Source of the DNA: Saprospiraceae bacterium UBA6168
GTDB lineage: Bacteria > Bacteroidota > Bacteroidia > Chitinophagales > Saprospiraceae
Length of the DNA: 64,000 nucleotides
Direction: 5' to 3'
Assembly: GCA_002435785.1 (NCBI GenBank)
Contig: DIUC01000047.1
Location: 1 to 64,000 of the forward strand
Part shown: in pieces, positions 1 through 7,819 of the stretch
Layout: every line of letters starts with the position of its first letter
Numbering within the stretch: position 1 is the stretch's first letter
Made by a program: the position numbers and the translations under genes
Notes under the pieces: model-generated
Databases searched by the model: none
Seen by the model: the letters and a program-made list of their open reading frames with translations, nothing else
Told to the model about the DNA's origin: nothing

Positions 1-1903
1 CCGGAGTTCGACACCAAATTCGTTAAGTGCTTGATATGTATAGACCGTGGTCTTTAAATTGCCATTACAAGTCCAAGCTGAGCTGCTCTTTCTTGGTCGG
101 TTTCTTTAGCGTTAAAGTGCCAAGCAGTTCGGTCTGCTCCTTGGTTAATGTTGAAACACCCGAGACAGGTTTGTCATTGACTTTGACCTGATGGCGATGG
201 ATGGTCTTGAGTTGCGCCAAGGCTCTCTCAGGCGACAGGGCGCTCTTGGCCATTTTCAATCGTGTGCGCATGACGCGATACAGGATGAGCGCCATGAAGC
301 AGATCATTGCGTGCGCGCGGATGCGTTGAGGCAGTCGGTGATACACCGGCACAATCTCGATCTCGGATTTCAAGACTTTGAAACCCCGCTCGATATCAGC
401 CAGGCTTTTGTAACGGGTGACGACCTCTTGGGGTGTCAGGTCGGTGACATTGGTGACTAGCAGTAGTTTGCCGTCTAGCAGCTCTGCCTGCTTAAGCGCT
501 TTCTCATCGATCTGGTACGTGAAGAGATCGGACTGCATGTCGACCTTGATGATCTTCGCTAGATGCGCCTCTTTGACTTCATGATAGAACCTCGCTTTAG
601 CACCACTGTCAGAGAGCTTGCGGCCACGGTATTTGGCACCGGTGTCTTGCTCGTCAAGCTTGCCAGCCCACTGGATGGCTTTGTCTTCAAGGTCTTTAAT
701 CTTGGCCTTGCGCCATTCGGTCTGTTCCTTGGCTCGTACCGGATGATGTGCAATCACCAGCCGCATGTCCTGCCATCGGGTTTCATCGATGGTTTCGTGT
801 TCCTGATCAGTGACCTTGGCCTGAAACTGCGTCAGGATGTCCAGAAAGTCACCGTAGCGTCTGGCAGGTACCGCCAGAATGAATTCCAGCATGCGGCCAT
901 CGTCTAGCTTGATTTCTTGTAGGGCATCAATATTGTCCAGTGACAGCAACCCCCGGTCAGCCACGATGATCAAGCGCCGGATGTGGGGGAAACGGGCAAT
1001 GACCTTCTTTAAAGTTGGCAACAGAGTTGGGGCTTCTGCCTGGTTGCCATCAAATACCTCGTGGTAAATGGGCAAGCCTTCTGCCGTTTGCACCACCCCG
1101 AGCATGAATTGCCGGGCAATCAGGCCCTCTTTGGACATGCCGTAGTGACGAACATCATCAGACTGTTCACTATGACCTTCGACACCAATGGTGGTGAGGT
1201 CATAGAAGACCAGCGACAGATCCTGGTCAACCATGGGTCGCAGCTGTCGGGCGACTACTTCGTCGACAGCTTCCTGATGGTCCATCAAGGCATCCATGCT
1301 GCGAAGCAACTGCTGGTGGGTCAACGCAGCCGCATCCACTTCGGGAATGCTCACCGTTTTAAGCCAGCGCAACACGCCAAGCTTGGAGTCAGGGTCACAG
1401 AGGCGGTTAAACACCATCACCCGGATCGCATGCTCAACCGCAGTCGTAAACCGGGCTTTACGAAACACGCGAGCCAACTCATGAAAGCCCACCTCTTGCC
1501 ATAACCGATGCAATGCCCAAACGTCACCCAATGACAGTGCCGACTCAAACTCGATCTGAGGTTCATCAGCCGTTCGGCCTTTAGCACGCAATAGCGCATT
1601 CAAGATCGAATCGACTTGGCCACCCGTTTCATCGGCACGACCGATGGTCGAGAGCACGCGCTGACGGGGCTTGCCGTTGCCGTCTCGATAGGATTCGGCC
1701 AACTGGATATACGAGTGACCGGCTGATTTGGTGACCTTGATGTACATGGACGAAAGTGTAGCAACTAAAAACTAGCTTGCCAATACTTTAAATGTACAAG
1801 TTTGCCAGTACAACAATTCTCAGCCGACCTTGCTAACCTATTGATTTTTAAGAACTCACGAACTTAAAAATCGAGAAAAATGGTATTTGGTGTCGAACTT
1901 CGG
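1..1903 (-). mobile_element. IS1634-like insertion sequence, complete, at the window edge
   Basis: The element is bounded by a 19-bp terminal inverted repeat with one mismatch: positions 1-19 (ccggagttcgacaccaaat) and 1885-1903, whose reverse complement is ccgaagttcgacaccaaat. It encodes one transposase. The right end interrupts an ISNCY-type transposase gene: just beyond 1903 the reading frame resumes at the conserved KGRIER segment of that other family. The target duplication cannot be checked because the left flank lies outside the window. A 12-bp motif, ttgccagtacaa, occurs at 1802-1813, with an 11/12 copy at 59-70 and another exact copy outside the element at 2746-2757; its meaning is unknown. 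Confidence 0.8.
65..1747 (-). CDS. IS1634 family transposase (DDE)
   Basis: The 560-residue protein has the IS1634/IS4-superfamily layout. The N-terminal ~60 residues carry the SYRDGNGKPRQRVL segment typical of the family. The catalytic core shows FYDLTT (first Asp, about residue 180), VADRGL (second Asp, about 263) and the C-terminal YKSLADIERGFKVLKSE helix (Glu, about 455-470). Length is normal for the family and no frameshift is seen, so the element may still be active. The start at 1747 lies well inside the element, leaving about 155 bp to the right inverted repeat. Style and similarity to memory suggest a proteobacterial rather than Bacteroidota origin; that is an impression, not a computed result. 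Confidence 0.88.
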   Translation of the reverse strand: MYIKVTKSAGHSYIQLAESYRDGNGKPRQRVLSTIGRADETGGQVDSILNALLRAKGRTADEPQIEFESALSLGDVWALHRLWQEVGFHELARVFRKARFTTAVEHAIRVMVFNRLCDPDSKLGVLRWLKTVSIPEVDAAALTHQQLLRSMDALMDHQEAVDEVVARQLRPMVDQDLSLVFYDLTTIGVEGHSEQSDDVRHYGMSKEGLIARQFMLGVVQTAEGLPIYHEVFDGNQAEAPTLLPTLKKVIARFPHIRRLIIVADRGLLSLDNIDALQEIKLDDGRMLEFILAVPARRYGDFLDILTQFQAKVTDQEHETIDETRWQDMRLVIAHHPVRAKEQTEWRKAKIKDLEDKAIQWAGKLDEQDTGAKYRGRKLSDSGAKARFYHEVKEAHLAKIIKVDMQSDLFTYQIDEKALKQAELLDGKLLLVTNVTDLTPQEVVTRYKSLADIERGFKVLKSEIEIVPVYHRLPQRIRAHAMICFMALILYRVMRTRLKMAKSALSPERALAQLKTIHRHQVKVNDKPVSGVSTLTKEQTELLGTLTLKKPTKKEQLSLDL

Positions 1904-2677
1904 GGAAAAGGTCGTATTGAGCGGGCCTTCGATACGTTTCAGGATCGCCTTGTTCCTGAGTTACGTCTGCGAAACATCACTGATATGCAAAGTGCCAACC
2001 ATTACCTGCAAAGTATCTTCATCCCTGAATATTGGCAGAAAACGATTACCGTCAAAGCCAAAAATCCAGTCGTTGAATTTACGCCTGTGCCAAGCCATCT
2101 CAATTTGGTAGATATCTGCGTACAGAAAGAGTATCGAAGAATCCGTAACGATCATACGTTCAGCTACAGCAACAAGCTTTACCTCATTGAGTCTCCCCTC
2201 AAGCACTCTATTGCCAAACAAAGCCTGGAAATCCGTAAACAATCGGACGGCCATTTGACTGCATACTTTGCCGGTCGTCACATCGCCATCTCTGAGGTTC
2301 TAGAACCAACAAAGAAGTCAATTTATGAGCTGGAAATTCAAAAGAAAATAGATGCTATCGAACTGGCGGAAACGTTGGGTAGTGTCTCTAAGGCCGCTCG
2401 AATAAGTGGCTTCTCCCGAGAAACGATCTACAAGAATCGAAGGCTTCTCAAAGAAAAAGGTCCTATGGCCCTCAAGCGTACATTTCGTCTCGACAAACAC
2501 CACAAAAACAGAACCGCTAAAAGCACGGAAGAGCTTGTAATAGCCTTCTCGCTGGCGAACCCTCATTTAGGCCAAAGACAAGTATCGGCGCAACTGAAAA
2601 CAAATCACCAGATTGAAGTGAGTCCCACCGGTGTACGGCAGGTATGGATCAGGGAGGAGATGAATACCAGCGCTTGA
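1904..2677 (+). pseudogene. ISNCY-type transposase 3' remnant joined in frame to an IS481-like N-terminal segment
   Basis: The open frame begins inside the right inverted repeat of the neighbouring insertion sequence (apparent ATG at 1880), so its first residues are insertion-derived. From KGRIERAFDTFQDRL onward it matches the C-terminal part of ISNCY-family transposases, including the post-catalytic beta-rich segment near TAYFAGRHIAI. After about residue 145 the protein switches to features of the N-terminus of IS481-like transposases: an HTH (ETLGSVSKAARISGFSRETI) and the motif HLGQRQVSAQLK...VSPTGVRQVWIRE. It then stops after EEMNTSA with no DDE domain. Catalytic residues of both families are missing, so it cannot be an active transposase. 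The family assignments are from memory; the in-frame fusion is visible directly. Confidence 0.65.
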
Positions 2678-3001
2678 GGGTACACAGAGCAAAAACATCG
2701 ATGGCCGTCGCATAACGAAGCCTAGTCAATTGCTTAGCGACCGCATTGCCAGTACAATATTACGACAAAGTCCCTTGGTAATTAGCCCGCCAGTTTCCCT
2801 TGGTAATCACACTACTTCACATAAGCGCCCCTTTGTGAGATTGGCCAACGTCATCGAGTGGTAAGAGATCGCGCGCTCCTTTGGTGCTTATTTCTAGACC
2901 GGCACGGGCCGACCAGCGTTTCCTCCCGGACTCGTGGTGGTTTTGCTTAATCTTCATCACATAAGCTTACGAATTGAAATGAGCATTTCAGTAAAAACTG
3001 A
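2678..3001. other. Intergenic stretch with possible IS21-like end repeats
   Basis: No convincing gene is present. The 12-mer tcccttggtaat occurs twice in direct orientation (2772-2783 and 2797-2808), 25 bp apart. Short repeated terminal motifs of this sort are known from ends of IS21-type elements, so this may be a decayed end; that is inference. The motif ttgccagtacaa is also here (2746-2757). Confidence 0.3.
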
Positions 3002-4828
3002 TTAGTTCAATAGTAAAAGTCTTTCTACGATTTCGCTGGAGGACAGAAATGTATCCGCGACAAAGTCAGGATGCGACGGCGCTTCGTAAGGGCTATTGAT
3101 GCCAGTCATATTAGGAATTTTTCCAGCCCTTGCTTTTTTATAGAGCCCCTTTGGGTCACGTTTCTCGCAGATTTCAAGCGGTGTGTTCACATAAACCTCA
3201 ATAAATCGGTCTCTACCGATTAACTCCCGGGCCATTTCACGTTCTTGTCGGAACGGCGAAATGAATGCTGTGATAACAACCATTCCGGCATCGGCCATCA
3301 GTTTCGCAACTTCAGCAACACGTCGAATGTTTTCAACCCGATCAGCATCCGTAAAGCCTAGGTCTTTGTTTAAGCCATGGCGGACATTGTCCCCGTCCAA
3401 GATGTAGGTTCGCATGCCTTGCCTGTGGAGCTCTACTTCCAGCGCATTTGCAATCGTGGACTTGCCAGACCCCGACAATCCCGTAAACCAAAACACCTTC
3501 GCCGGATGGCCGTTAAGGCGTTCGCGATCCTCGCAGGTGATGGTGAGAGCCTGCTTGTGGATATTCTGTGCCCGTCTTAAGCTGTGTCGGATCATGCCAG
3601 CACCTACGGTGGCGTGGGTGAAGCGATCTACTAAGATGAAACTGCCGAGTTGTTGGTTCTTTGCGTAAGTATCATAGGCAATGGGTTTGGCAGTCGACAC
3701 ATTGCACACAGCAATGTCATTGAGTCCGAGCTGCGATGATGCTTCACGCGCATATGTGTTCACATTGATGCTGTACTTGATGTGGGAAATTGAGGCCGGC
3801 ACCCACTGAGTGGCCAGTTTTAGGTCGTAGGTTCGACCGGGGAGCCCTGCCTCGTTATGCAGCCACACGATCGTGGCCTCAAACTGATCTGTCATCTCCA
3901 ACGGTTGTTGAGATTTTGTGATCACGTCGCCGCGCGACGCATCAATCTCACGGTCTAGCGTCAAAGTGACAGCTTGGTCTGCTATAGCCTCCTCCAAATT
4001 CCCATCCATCGTCACAATCTGTGAAACGGTTGCCACTTGACCAGAGGCAGTCACCCGAATCTCGTCACCCACCTGCACGCTGCCGCTTGCCACAGTACCA
4101 GCAAATCCCCGAAAACTCGAATCAGGTCGATTAACCCACTGCACTGGAAATACAAAATCGTCCGACTCCCGTGGAGTGACCTCGACCGTGTCTAAGTACC
4201 CGACTAGCGTCGGGCCTTGATACCAGCTCGTATTTTTGGAGCGCGAGGTAATGTTGTCACCCTTAAGCGCACTGACGGGAATAGCCACCAAAGACTCAAA
4301 CCCCAATTCGCGCACAAAACCCTCAAACTCAGTCTCGATCGCTCGATAGACCGCCCTGTCGTAACCAACAAGATCCATTTTGTTGATCGCCAACACCACA
4401 TGCCGTATGCCTACCAGCGATGTAAGGAAAGCGTGGCGACGGGTTTGCGTCAAGATTCCGTTTCTCGCATCTACCAAGAGAATAGCTAAGTTAGCAGTGG
4501 ACGCCCCCGTAACCATGTTTCGGGTGTATTGCTCGTGACCTGGCGTGTCGGCCACGATAAATTTTCTGGCTGATGATGAGAAAAACCGATACGCCACATC
4601 AATGGTGATGCCCTGTTCCCGCTCCGCTTTCAATCCATCGGTCAACAATGCGAGGTTAACCCCTTCCTCACCTCGTCTTTCAGAGGCTGACTTTACGGCT
4701 TCATATTGGTCTTCAAAAATGGACTTGCTATCGTATAGCAACCGGCCAATTAAGGTGCTTTTCCCGTCGTCAACGGAGCCAGCAGTGGAAAAACGGAGTA
4801 GTTCGGAAGATTGGGATTTAATTTGCAT
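3002..4828 (-). CDS. cysNC: Bifunctional sulfate adenylyltransferase subunit 1 / adenylylsulfate kinase (CysNC)
   Basis: The GTPase half (about residues 1-430) helps CysD make adenylylsulfate (APS) from sulfate and ATP. It shows the G1 loop GSVDDGKST, the G3 DTPGHEQY, the G4 NKMD and an elongation-factor-like domain 2. The C-terminal half (about 440-608) is an APS kinase with P-loop GLSGSGKST, DGDNVRHGLN and GLYKKARAGKIPNMTGI, giving PAPS. Length (608) matches known CysNC fusions. It starts only 4 bp after the HepT-like stop codon, so it appears to be the last gene of the minus-strand operon. The wording of the GTPase domain (TPGHEQYTRNMVTGAST) resembles proteobacterial proteins more than typical Bacteroidota CysN. 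A separate cysC lies in the same operon, making the kinase activity redundant. Confidence 0.93.
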   Translation of the reverse strand: MQIKSQSSELLRFSTAGSVDDGKSTLIGRLLYDSKSIFEDQYEAVKSASERRGEEGVNLALLTDGLKAEREQGITIDVAYRFFSSSARKFIVADTPGHEQYTRNMVTGASTANLAILLVDARNGILTQTRRHAFLTSLVGIRHVVLAINKMDLVGYDRAVYRAIETEFEGFVRELGFESLVAIPVSALKGDNITSRSKNTSWYQGPTLVGYLDTVEVTPRESDDFVFPVQWVNRPDSSFRGFAGTVASGSVQVGDEIRVTASGQVATVSQIVTMDGNLEEAIADQAVTLTLDREIDASRGDVITKSQQPLEMTDQFEATIVWLHNEAGLPGRTYDLKLATQWVPASISHIKYSINVNTYAREASSQLGLNDIAVCNVSTAKPIAYDTYAKNQQLGSFILVDRFTHATVGAGMIRHSLRRAQNIHKQALTITCEDRERLNGHPAKVFWFTGLSGSGKSTIANALEVELHRQGMRTYILDGDNVRHGLNKDLGFTDADRVENIRRVAEVAKLMADAGMVVITAFISPFRQEREMARELIGRDRFIEVYVNTPLEICEKRDPKGLYKKARAGKIPNMTGINSPYEAPSHPDFVADTFLSSSEIVERLLLLN

Positions 4829-4832
4829 AAAG

Positions 4833-5294
4833 CTATATCCCAGGGAATTTGGAAACTGTGTATTGTTTGGATATTTGAATATTCCTACACAATTCAGGCT
4901 GCTGTGCCAAAAGTTTCTCGTACAGTTCTACCAAATTCACTTGTCGGTATTCATGCGCTATGGCATTTCGCATAGCTCGAATTTCTATCATTTCGTTGGC
5001 TGACGATATGGCATTTATTTTTTCACAAAAGTTCATCCTGTCAATAAAGGTCGGATGGTCTTCCTGCAAAAGCTGTAAAAGCGTGACGATTACCTTTTGG
5101 GTAAAAATATCTGAAGTTCTTGCAAACCTTGAAGAAAACGCGTCCAATGCTTCCATTTCTTCCTCGGTCAAACTTCCAGTTAGATTGATATGCCTGCATT
5201 TTTGAAATGAAAACTCAAGATGAGCAAGCGACTTATCAAGCAGCAGATAGTTTTTGTTTAGGAACTCAACCAAGTTTTGATGGCGCTTCGTCAA
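4833..5294 (-). CDS. hepT: HepT-like HEPN-domain toxin
   Basis: This 153-residue, mostly helical protein carries RNAIAHEY (about residues 107-114), an exact R-x4-H-x-Y motif of HEPN ribonuclease toxins of the HepT type. The Arg and His form the RNase site, and the Tyr is the residue that the partner MntA modifies with AMP in characterised systems. The gene lies 15 bp downstream of the MntA-like gene and 4 bp upstream of cysNC, so the pair is embedded in a sulfate-activation operon. Motif and partner support the toxin call strongly. Whether it acts as toxin, abortive-infection module or regulator here is unknown. It looks richer in A+T than the flanking cys genes, consistent with insertion. 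Confidence 0.8.
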   Translation of the reverse strand: MTKRHQNLVEFLNKNYLLLDKSLAHLEFSFQKCRHINLTGSLTEEEMEALDAFSSRFARTSDIFTQKVIVTLLQLLQEDHPTFIDRMNFCEKINAISSANEMIEIRAMRNAIAHEYRQVNLVELYEKLLAQQPELCRNIQISKQYTVSKFPGI

Positions 5295-5309
5295 TGCTTT
5301 TGGACAATA

Positions 5310-5597
5310 TTATAGTTCGATGGCGTTTTCCAAAGCAAGCTCTTTAAATGGCGCTTGCTCGTGAAAGGCAAAGCTTACGACATCCAGTTTTTGCTCTCCG
5401 AAACGTTTCCAAAATAAGGTCTGAATCTTAATGATTTCGGTGAAACTGAGCTTCCTTTCCCCCAGCACTAATATATCAATGTCGCCCCCTTTTTTTTGGT
5501 CATCAGTTCTTGAGCCAAATAATAGCACACGAGATGCTGCTTGAAGTTCTTGAATTGTCTTTTTTAGGAAAATGGCCTTGTCGTTTTCGAGCCTCAT
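5310..5597 (-). CDS. mntA: MntA-like minimal nucleotidyltransferase antitoxin
   Basis: The protein (95 residues from MRLENDK) contains GSRTDDQKKGGDIDIL, the GS-x9-DxD signature of minimal nucleotidyltransferases, and a later acidic residue in QKLDVVSF that fits the third carboxylate. In characterised MntA-HepT pairs this enzyme AMPylates the HEPN toxin and silences it. The start is uncertain. ATG at 5597 lies 11 bp after the cysD stop; an alternative ATG at 5621 overlaps the cysD end by 14 bp. The open frame reaches up to 5711, but that part overlaps conserved CysD sequence and is unlikely to be used. The toxin gene follows immediately. Confidence 0.78.
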   Translation of the reverse strand: MRLENDKAIFLKKTIQELQAASRVLLFGSRTDDQKKGGDIDILVLGERKLSFTEIIKIQTLFWKRFGEQKLDVVSFAFHEQAPFKELALENAIEL

Positions 5598-5607
5598 CGG
5601 TAAATAA

Positions 5608-6510
5608 TTAGAAATACCCATCTTTTTTTCGGTCCTCCATTGCCGTATCAGAGCGTTTGTCGTCTGCTCGTCCGCCTCGCTCCGTTTTTCGACTGGTCGA
5701 TACTTCTTCAATTATTTCCTCAATGGTGGTAGCGGTTGATTCCCAAACACCAGTACAGGTAACATCACCGATGGTGCGGCACCTGATGGTCATTTCTGTG
5801 GGTACCTCATGGGGTTTCTTTGGTATGAATTCGGAATCGGCCAAAAGGATGCCGTCCCGTTCAAACACTTTTCTTTTGTGGGCATAATAGAGGCTGGGCA
5901 ATGGTACTTTTTCCGCTGCCAAGTATTGCCATACATCCAATTCGGTCCAGTTGCTGATGGGGAAGACCCTGAAATGCTCGCCTTGGTGCTTGCGGGCATT
6001 GAATAGGTTCCAGAGTTCAGGGCGCTGATTTTTGGGGTCCCATTGGCCAAACTCATCCCGGTGGCTGAAAAAACGCTCTTTGGCACGGGCTTTCTCCTCG
6101 TCCCTCCGGGCGCCTCCGATGGCGGCATCAAATTTTCCTGTTTCCAAAGATTCCAATAAGACGGCAGTCTGCAAAAAATTGCGGCTGGCATTGAAGCCTT
6201 TTTCTTCGGTCACTTTTCCTTGGTCAATGGCATCTTGCACCGAGCCAACCAATAAGCGGCAACCCAATTCCTTCACCCAAAAGTTACGGTACTCGATGGC
6301 TTCGGGAAAGTTGTGACCAGTGTCTATATGAAGGAGCGGGAAAGGCATTTTGGCTGGGTAGAACGCCTTTTTTGCCAAATAGGAAACGATGATGGAATCT
6401 TTGCCGCCTGAAAACAACAACACTGGATTGTTGAACTGGGCGGCAACTTCCCTGAGGATAAAAATTGACTCAGCTTCCAGTTCTTTTAAGTGATTGAGGC
6501 GGTAGTTCAT
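5608..6510 (-). CDS. cysD: Sulfate adenylyltransferase subunit 2 (CysD)
   Basis: CysD is the adenylylating subunit that, with the CysN GTPase, forms APS from ATP and sulfate in the cytoplasm. The 300-residue length is that of E. coli CysD. The PP-loop LLFSGGKDSIIV is at about residues 31-42, followed by the conserved HIDTGHNFPE, GGARRDEEKARAKER and VFPISNWTELDVWQY segments, and the usual C-terminal DGYF. It overlaps cysC upstream by 4 bp (ATGA). The CysN partner is not adjacent: the mntA-hepT pair separates cysD from cysNC. The protein sequence looks typical of Bacteroidota, unlike cysNC. No cysH or other reductive gene is present, which fits PAPS use for sulfation rather than cysteine synthesis (inference). 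Confidence 0.95.
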   Translation of the reverse strand: MNYRLNHLKELEAESIFILREVAAQFNNPVLLFSGGKDSIIVSYLAKKAFYPAKMPFPLLHIDTGHNFPEAIEYRNFWVKELGCRLLVGSVQDAIDQGKVTEEKGFNASRNFLQTAVLLESLETGKFDAAIGGARRDEEKARAKERFFSHRDEFGQWDPKNQRPELWNLFNARKHQGEHFRVFPISNWTELDVWQYLAAEKVPLPSLYYAHKRKVFERDGILLADSEFIPKKPHEVPTEMTIRCRTIGDVTCTGVWESTATTIEEIIEEVSTSRKTERGGRADDKRSDTAMEDRKKDGYF

Positions 6511-7109
6511 GCGGTTAGCAACGGCTGTAGGTAGCGAAAAGCTATTTCTGCAGATTCGGGTGCAGAAGTTTGGCTGGTGTGGAGGGTCAAATCAGGTGCA
6601 ATGGGATTTTCAAAAGGCGAATCTATGCCGGTAAAATCCTTGATTTCGCCATTCCGGGCCTTTTTGTACAAGCCTTTGACATCCCTTTCTTCGCAAACTT
6701 CAAGTGGTGCATTCACAAAAACTTCCAAAAAGTCGGCGGGGCCAATGATGTGTTTTGCAAAGTTCCTTATTTCGATGGTCGGGCTTACGAAGGCACAAAT
6801 GGTGATGATGCCGGAGTTGAGGTAGAGTTTTGCGACTTCGGCTATTCGTCGGATATTTTCCATCCGGTCCTCCATGCTGAACCCAAGGTTGTTGTTGATG
6901 CCGGAGCGGATATTGTCGCCATCCAAGACCTGGGCGAAATAGCCATTTTCAAACAGTTTTCGCTCCAATAACCCTGCAATGGTGCTTTTACCAGAACCCG
7001 AAAGCCCGGTCATCCAAATCACCTTGCTTTTTTGCTTGAGGAAAGCGGCTCTTTCTTTGCGGGAAAGCAACTGTTCAAAAACCGGATGGATGTTGGCTTG
7101 ACTCACCAT
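6507..7109 (-). CDS. cysC: Adenylylsulfate kinase (CysC)
   Basis: This 200-residue stand-alone APS kinase phosphorylates adenylylsulfate to PAPS, the sulfate donor for sulfotransferases. The P-loop GLSGSGKST (about residues 35-43), LDGDNIRSGINNNLGF, CAFVSPTIEIR and GLYKKARNGEIKDFTGI are all in place. It is translationally coupled to cysD by a 4-bp overlap. The operon also encodes a second APS kinase domain at the end of cysNC; the two domains differ at many positions and are not recent duplicates. Within a locus carrying an UpxY antiterminator and a UDP-sugar dehydrogenase, the likely role is supply of PAPS for a sulfated surface polysaccharide, although no sulfotransferase gene is in the window. 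Confidence 0.95.
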   Translation of the reverse strand: MVSQANIHPVFEQLLSRKERAAFLKQKSKVIWMTGLSGSGKSTIAGLLERKLFENGYFAQVLDGDNIRSGINNNLGFSMEDRMENIRRIAEVAKLYLNSGIITICAFVSPTIEIRNFAKHIIGPADFLEVFVNAPLEVCEERDVKGLYKKARNGEIKDFTGIDSPFENPIAPDLTLHTSQTSAPESAEIAFRYLQPLLTA

Positions 7110-7164
7110 TTATTTCATGGCTTCGCCGCTCATAGGTCGCAATGGCCCCTATCAGAAAAAAATA

Positions 7165-7200
7165 AACCCAACTTGAGTGCGTCCCAAAATGGTACGCACT
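7165..7200 (-). terminator. Hairpin with T-tract between upxY-like gene and cysC
   Basis: On the minus strand the 7-bp stem agtgcgt/acgcact (7176-7200) is followed by a T-rich run about a dozen bases later (down to ~7155). It lies between the UpxY-like gene and cysC. It could be a weak terminator or an attenuator that the antiterminator overrides; that role is inference. Confidence 0.35.
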
Positions 7201-7267
7201 TACCGTAATTATTCATCTTTTGAAAGCCAGACGCAATTTGCTACGCCTTGACTATCAGTAGTTTATA

Positions 7268-7816
7268 TCAAATCTTGCGCAAAAGCGCAATATCAACTGT
7301 CATCCTGAGCGAGTAGCCGATGCTTTCCAATTCGACCACGAGGTGCTTTTTGCCTTGGCGCTCCACCATTCTGCCTTTCAGGCCAGTGAGCTTTCCACCA
7401 ATTACTTCCACCTCATCCCCTTCCTTGAAGCTGCCCGGTTCAGCGACAACATCATCCGCCTCCCCCACAATCCTTTTCAGCAGGTTGATCTGCTCCTCGG
7501 GAATGGAATAAAGGTTGCGGGCAAACCGGATAAACTTGGCTACGTTTTCCGTTTCCAGCACCGGCACGTATTCACTTTTGGTGATTTTCACGAAGATGTA
7601 ACAACTAATCAGTGGAACATCGTAGTGCTTTATCTTTCGGGTGTACCTTCTTGTCACCCGCTGCAATGGCAAATAAGTTTCAATTTCCTTATTGGTCAGT
7701 AGCCTTTGCACGACCTTCTCGCTCTTGGAGCGGGTATAAACAGCGAACCAACGTGCCTCCGATTCGTGGAGGTGGCTTTCTGTCGTTTGGATAGCTGTTT
7801 GTTTTGCCTGCGCCAT
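7268..7816 (-). CDS. UpxY/RfaH-type transcription antiterminator (NusG family)
   Basis: The 182-residue protein has an NGN domain (about 20-115; ARWFAVYTRSKSEKVVQRLL, TYLPL, SCYIFVKI) and a C-terminal KOW domain (about 128-180; GDEVEVIGGKLTGLKGRMVE). Specialised NusG paralogues of this sort, called UpxY in Bacteroides, bind RNA polymerase and allow it to read through long polysaccharide operons. The gene starts 3 bp after the dehydrogenase stop, so the two are co-transcribed. Unusually, it is the third gene of the operon rather than the first, so it would act on the cys genes and whatever followed cysNC before the insertion sequences arrived. General NusG is excluded by the polysaccharide context and divergent NGN sequence. 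Confidence 0.85.
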   Translation of the reverse strand: MAQAKQTAIQTTESHLHESEARWFAVYTRSKSEKVVQRLLTNKEIETYLPLQRVTRRYTRKIKHYDVPLISCYIFVKITKSEYVPVLETENVAKFIRFARNLYSIPEEQINLLKRIVGEADDVVAEPGSFKEGDEVEVIGGKLTGLKGRMVERQGKKHLVVELESIGYSLRMTVDIALLRKI

Positions 7817-7819
7817 AAA

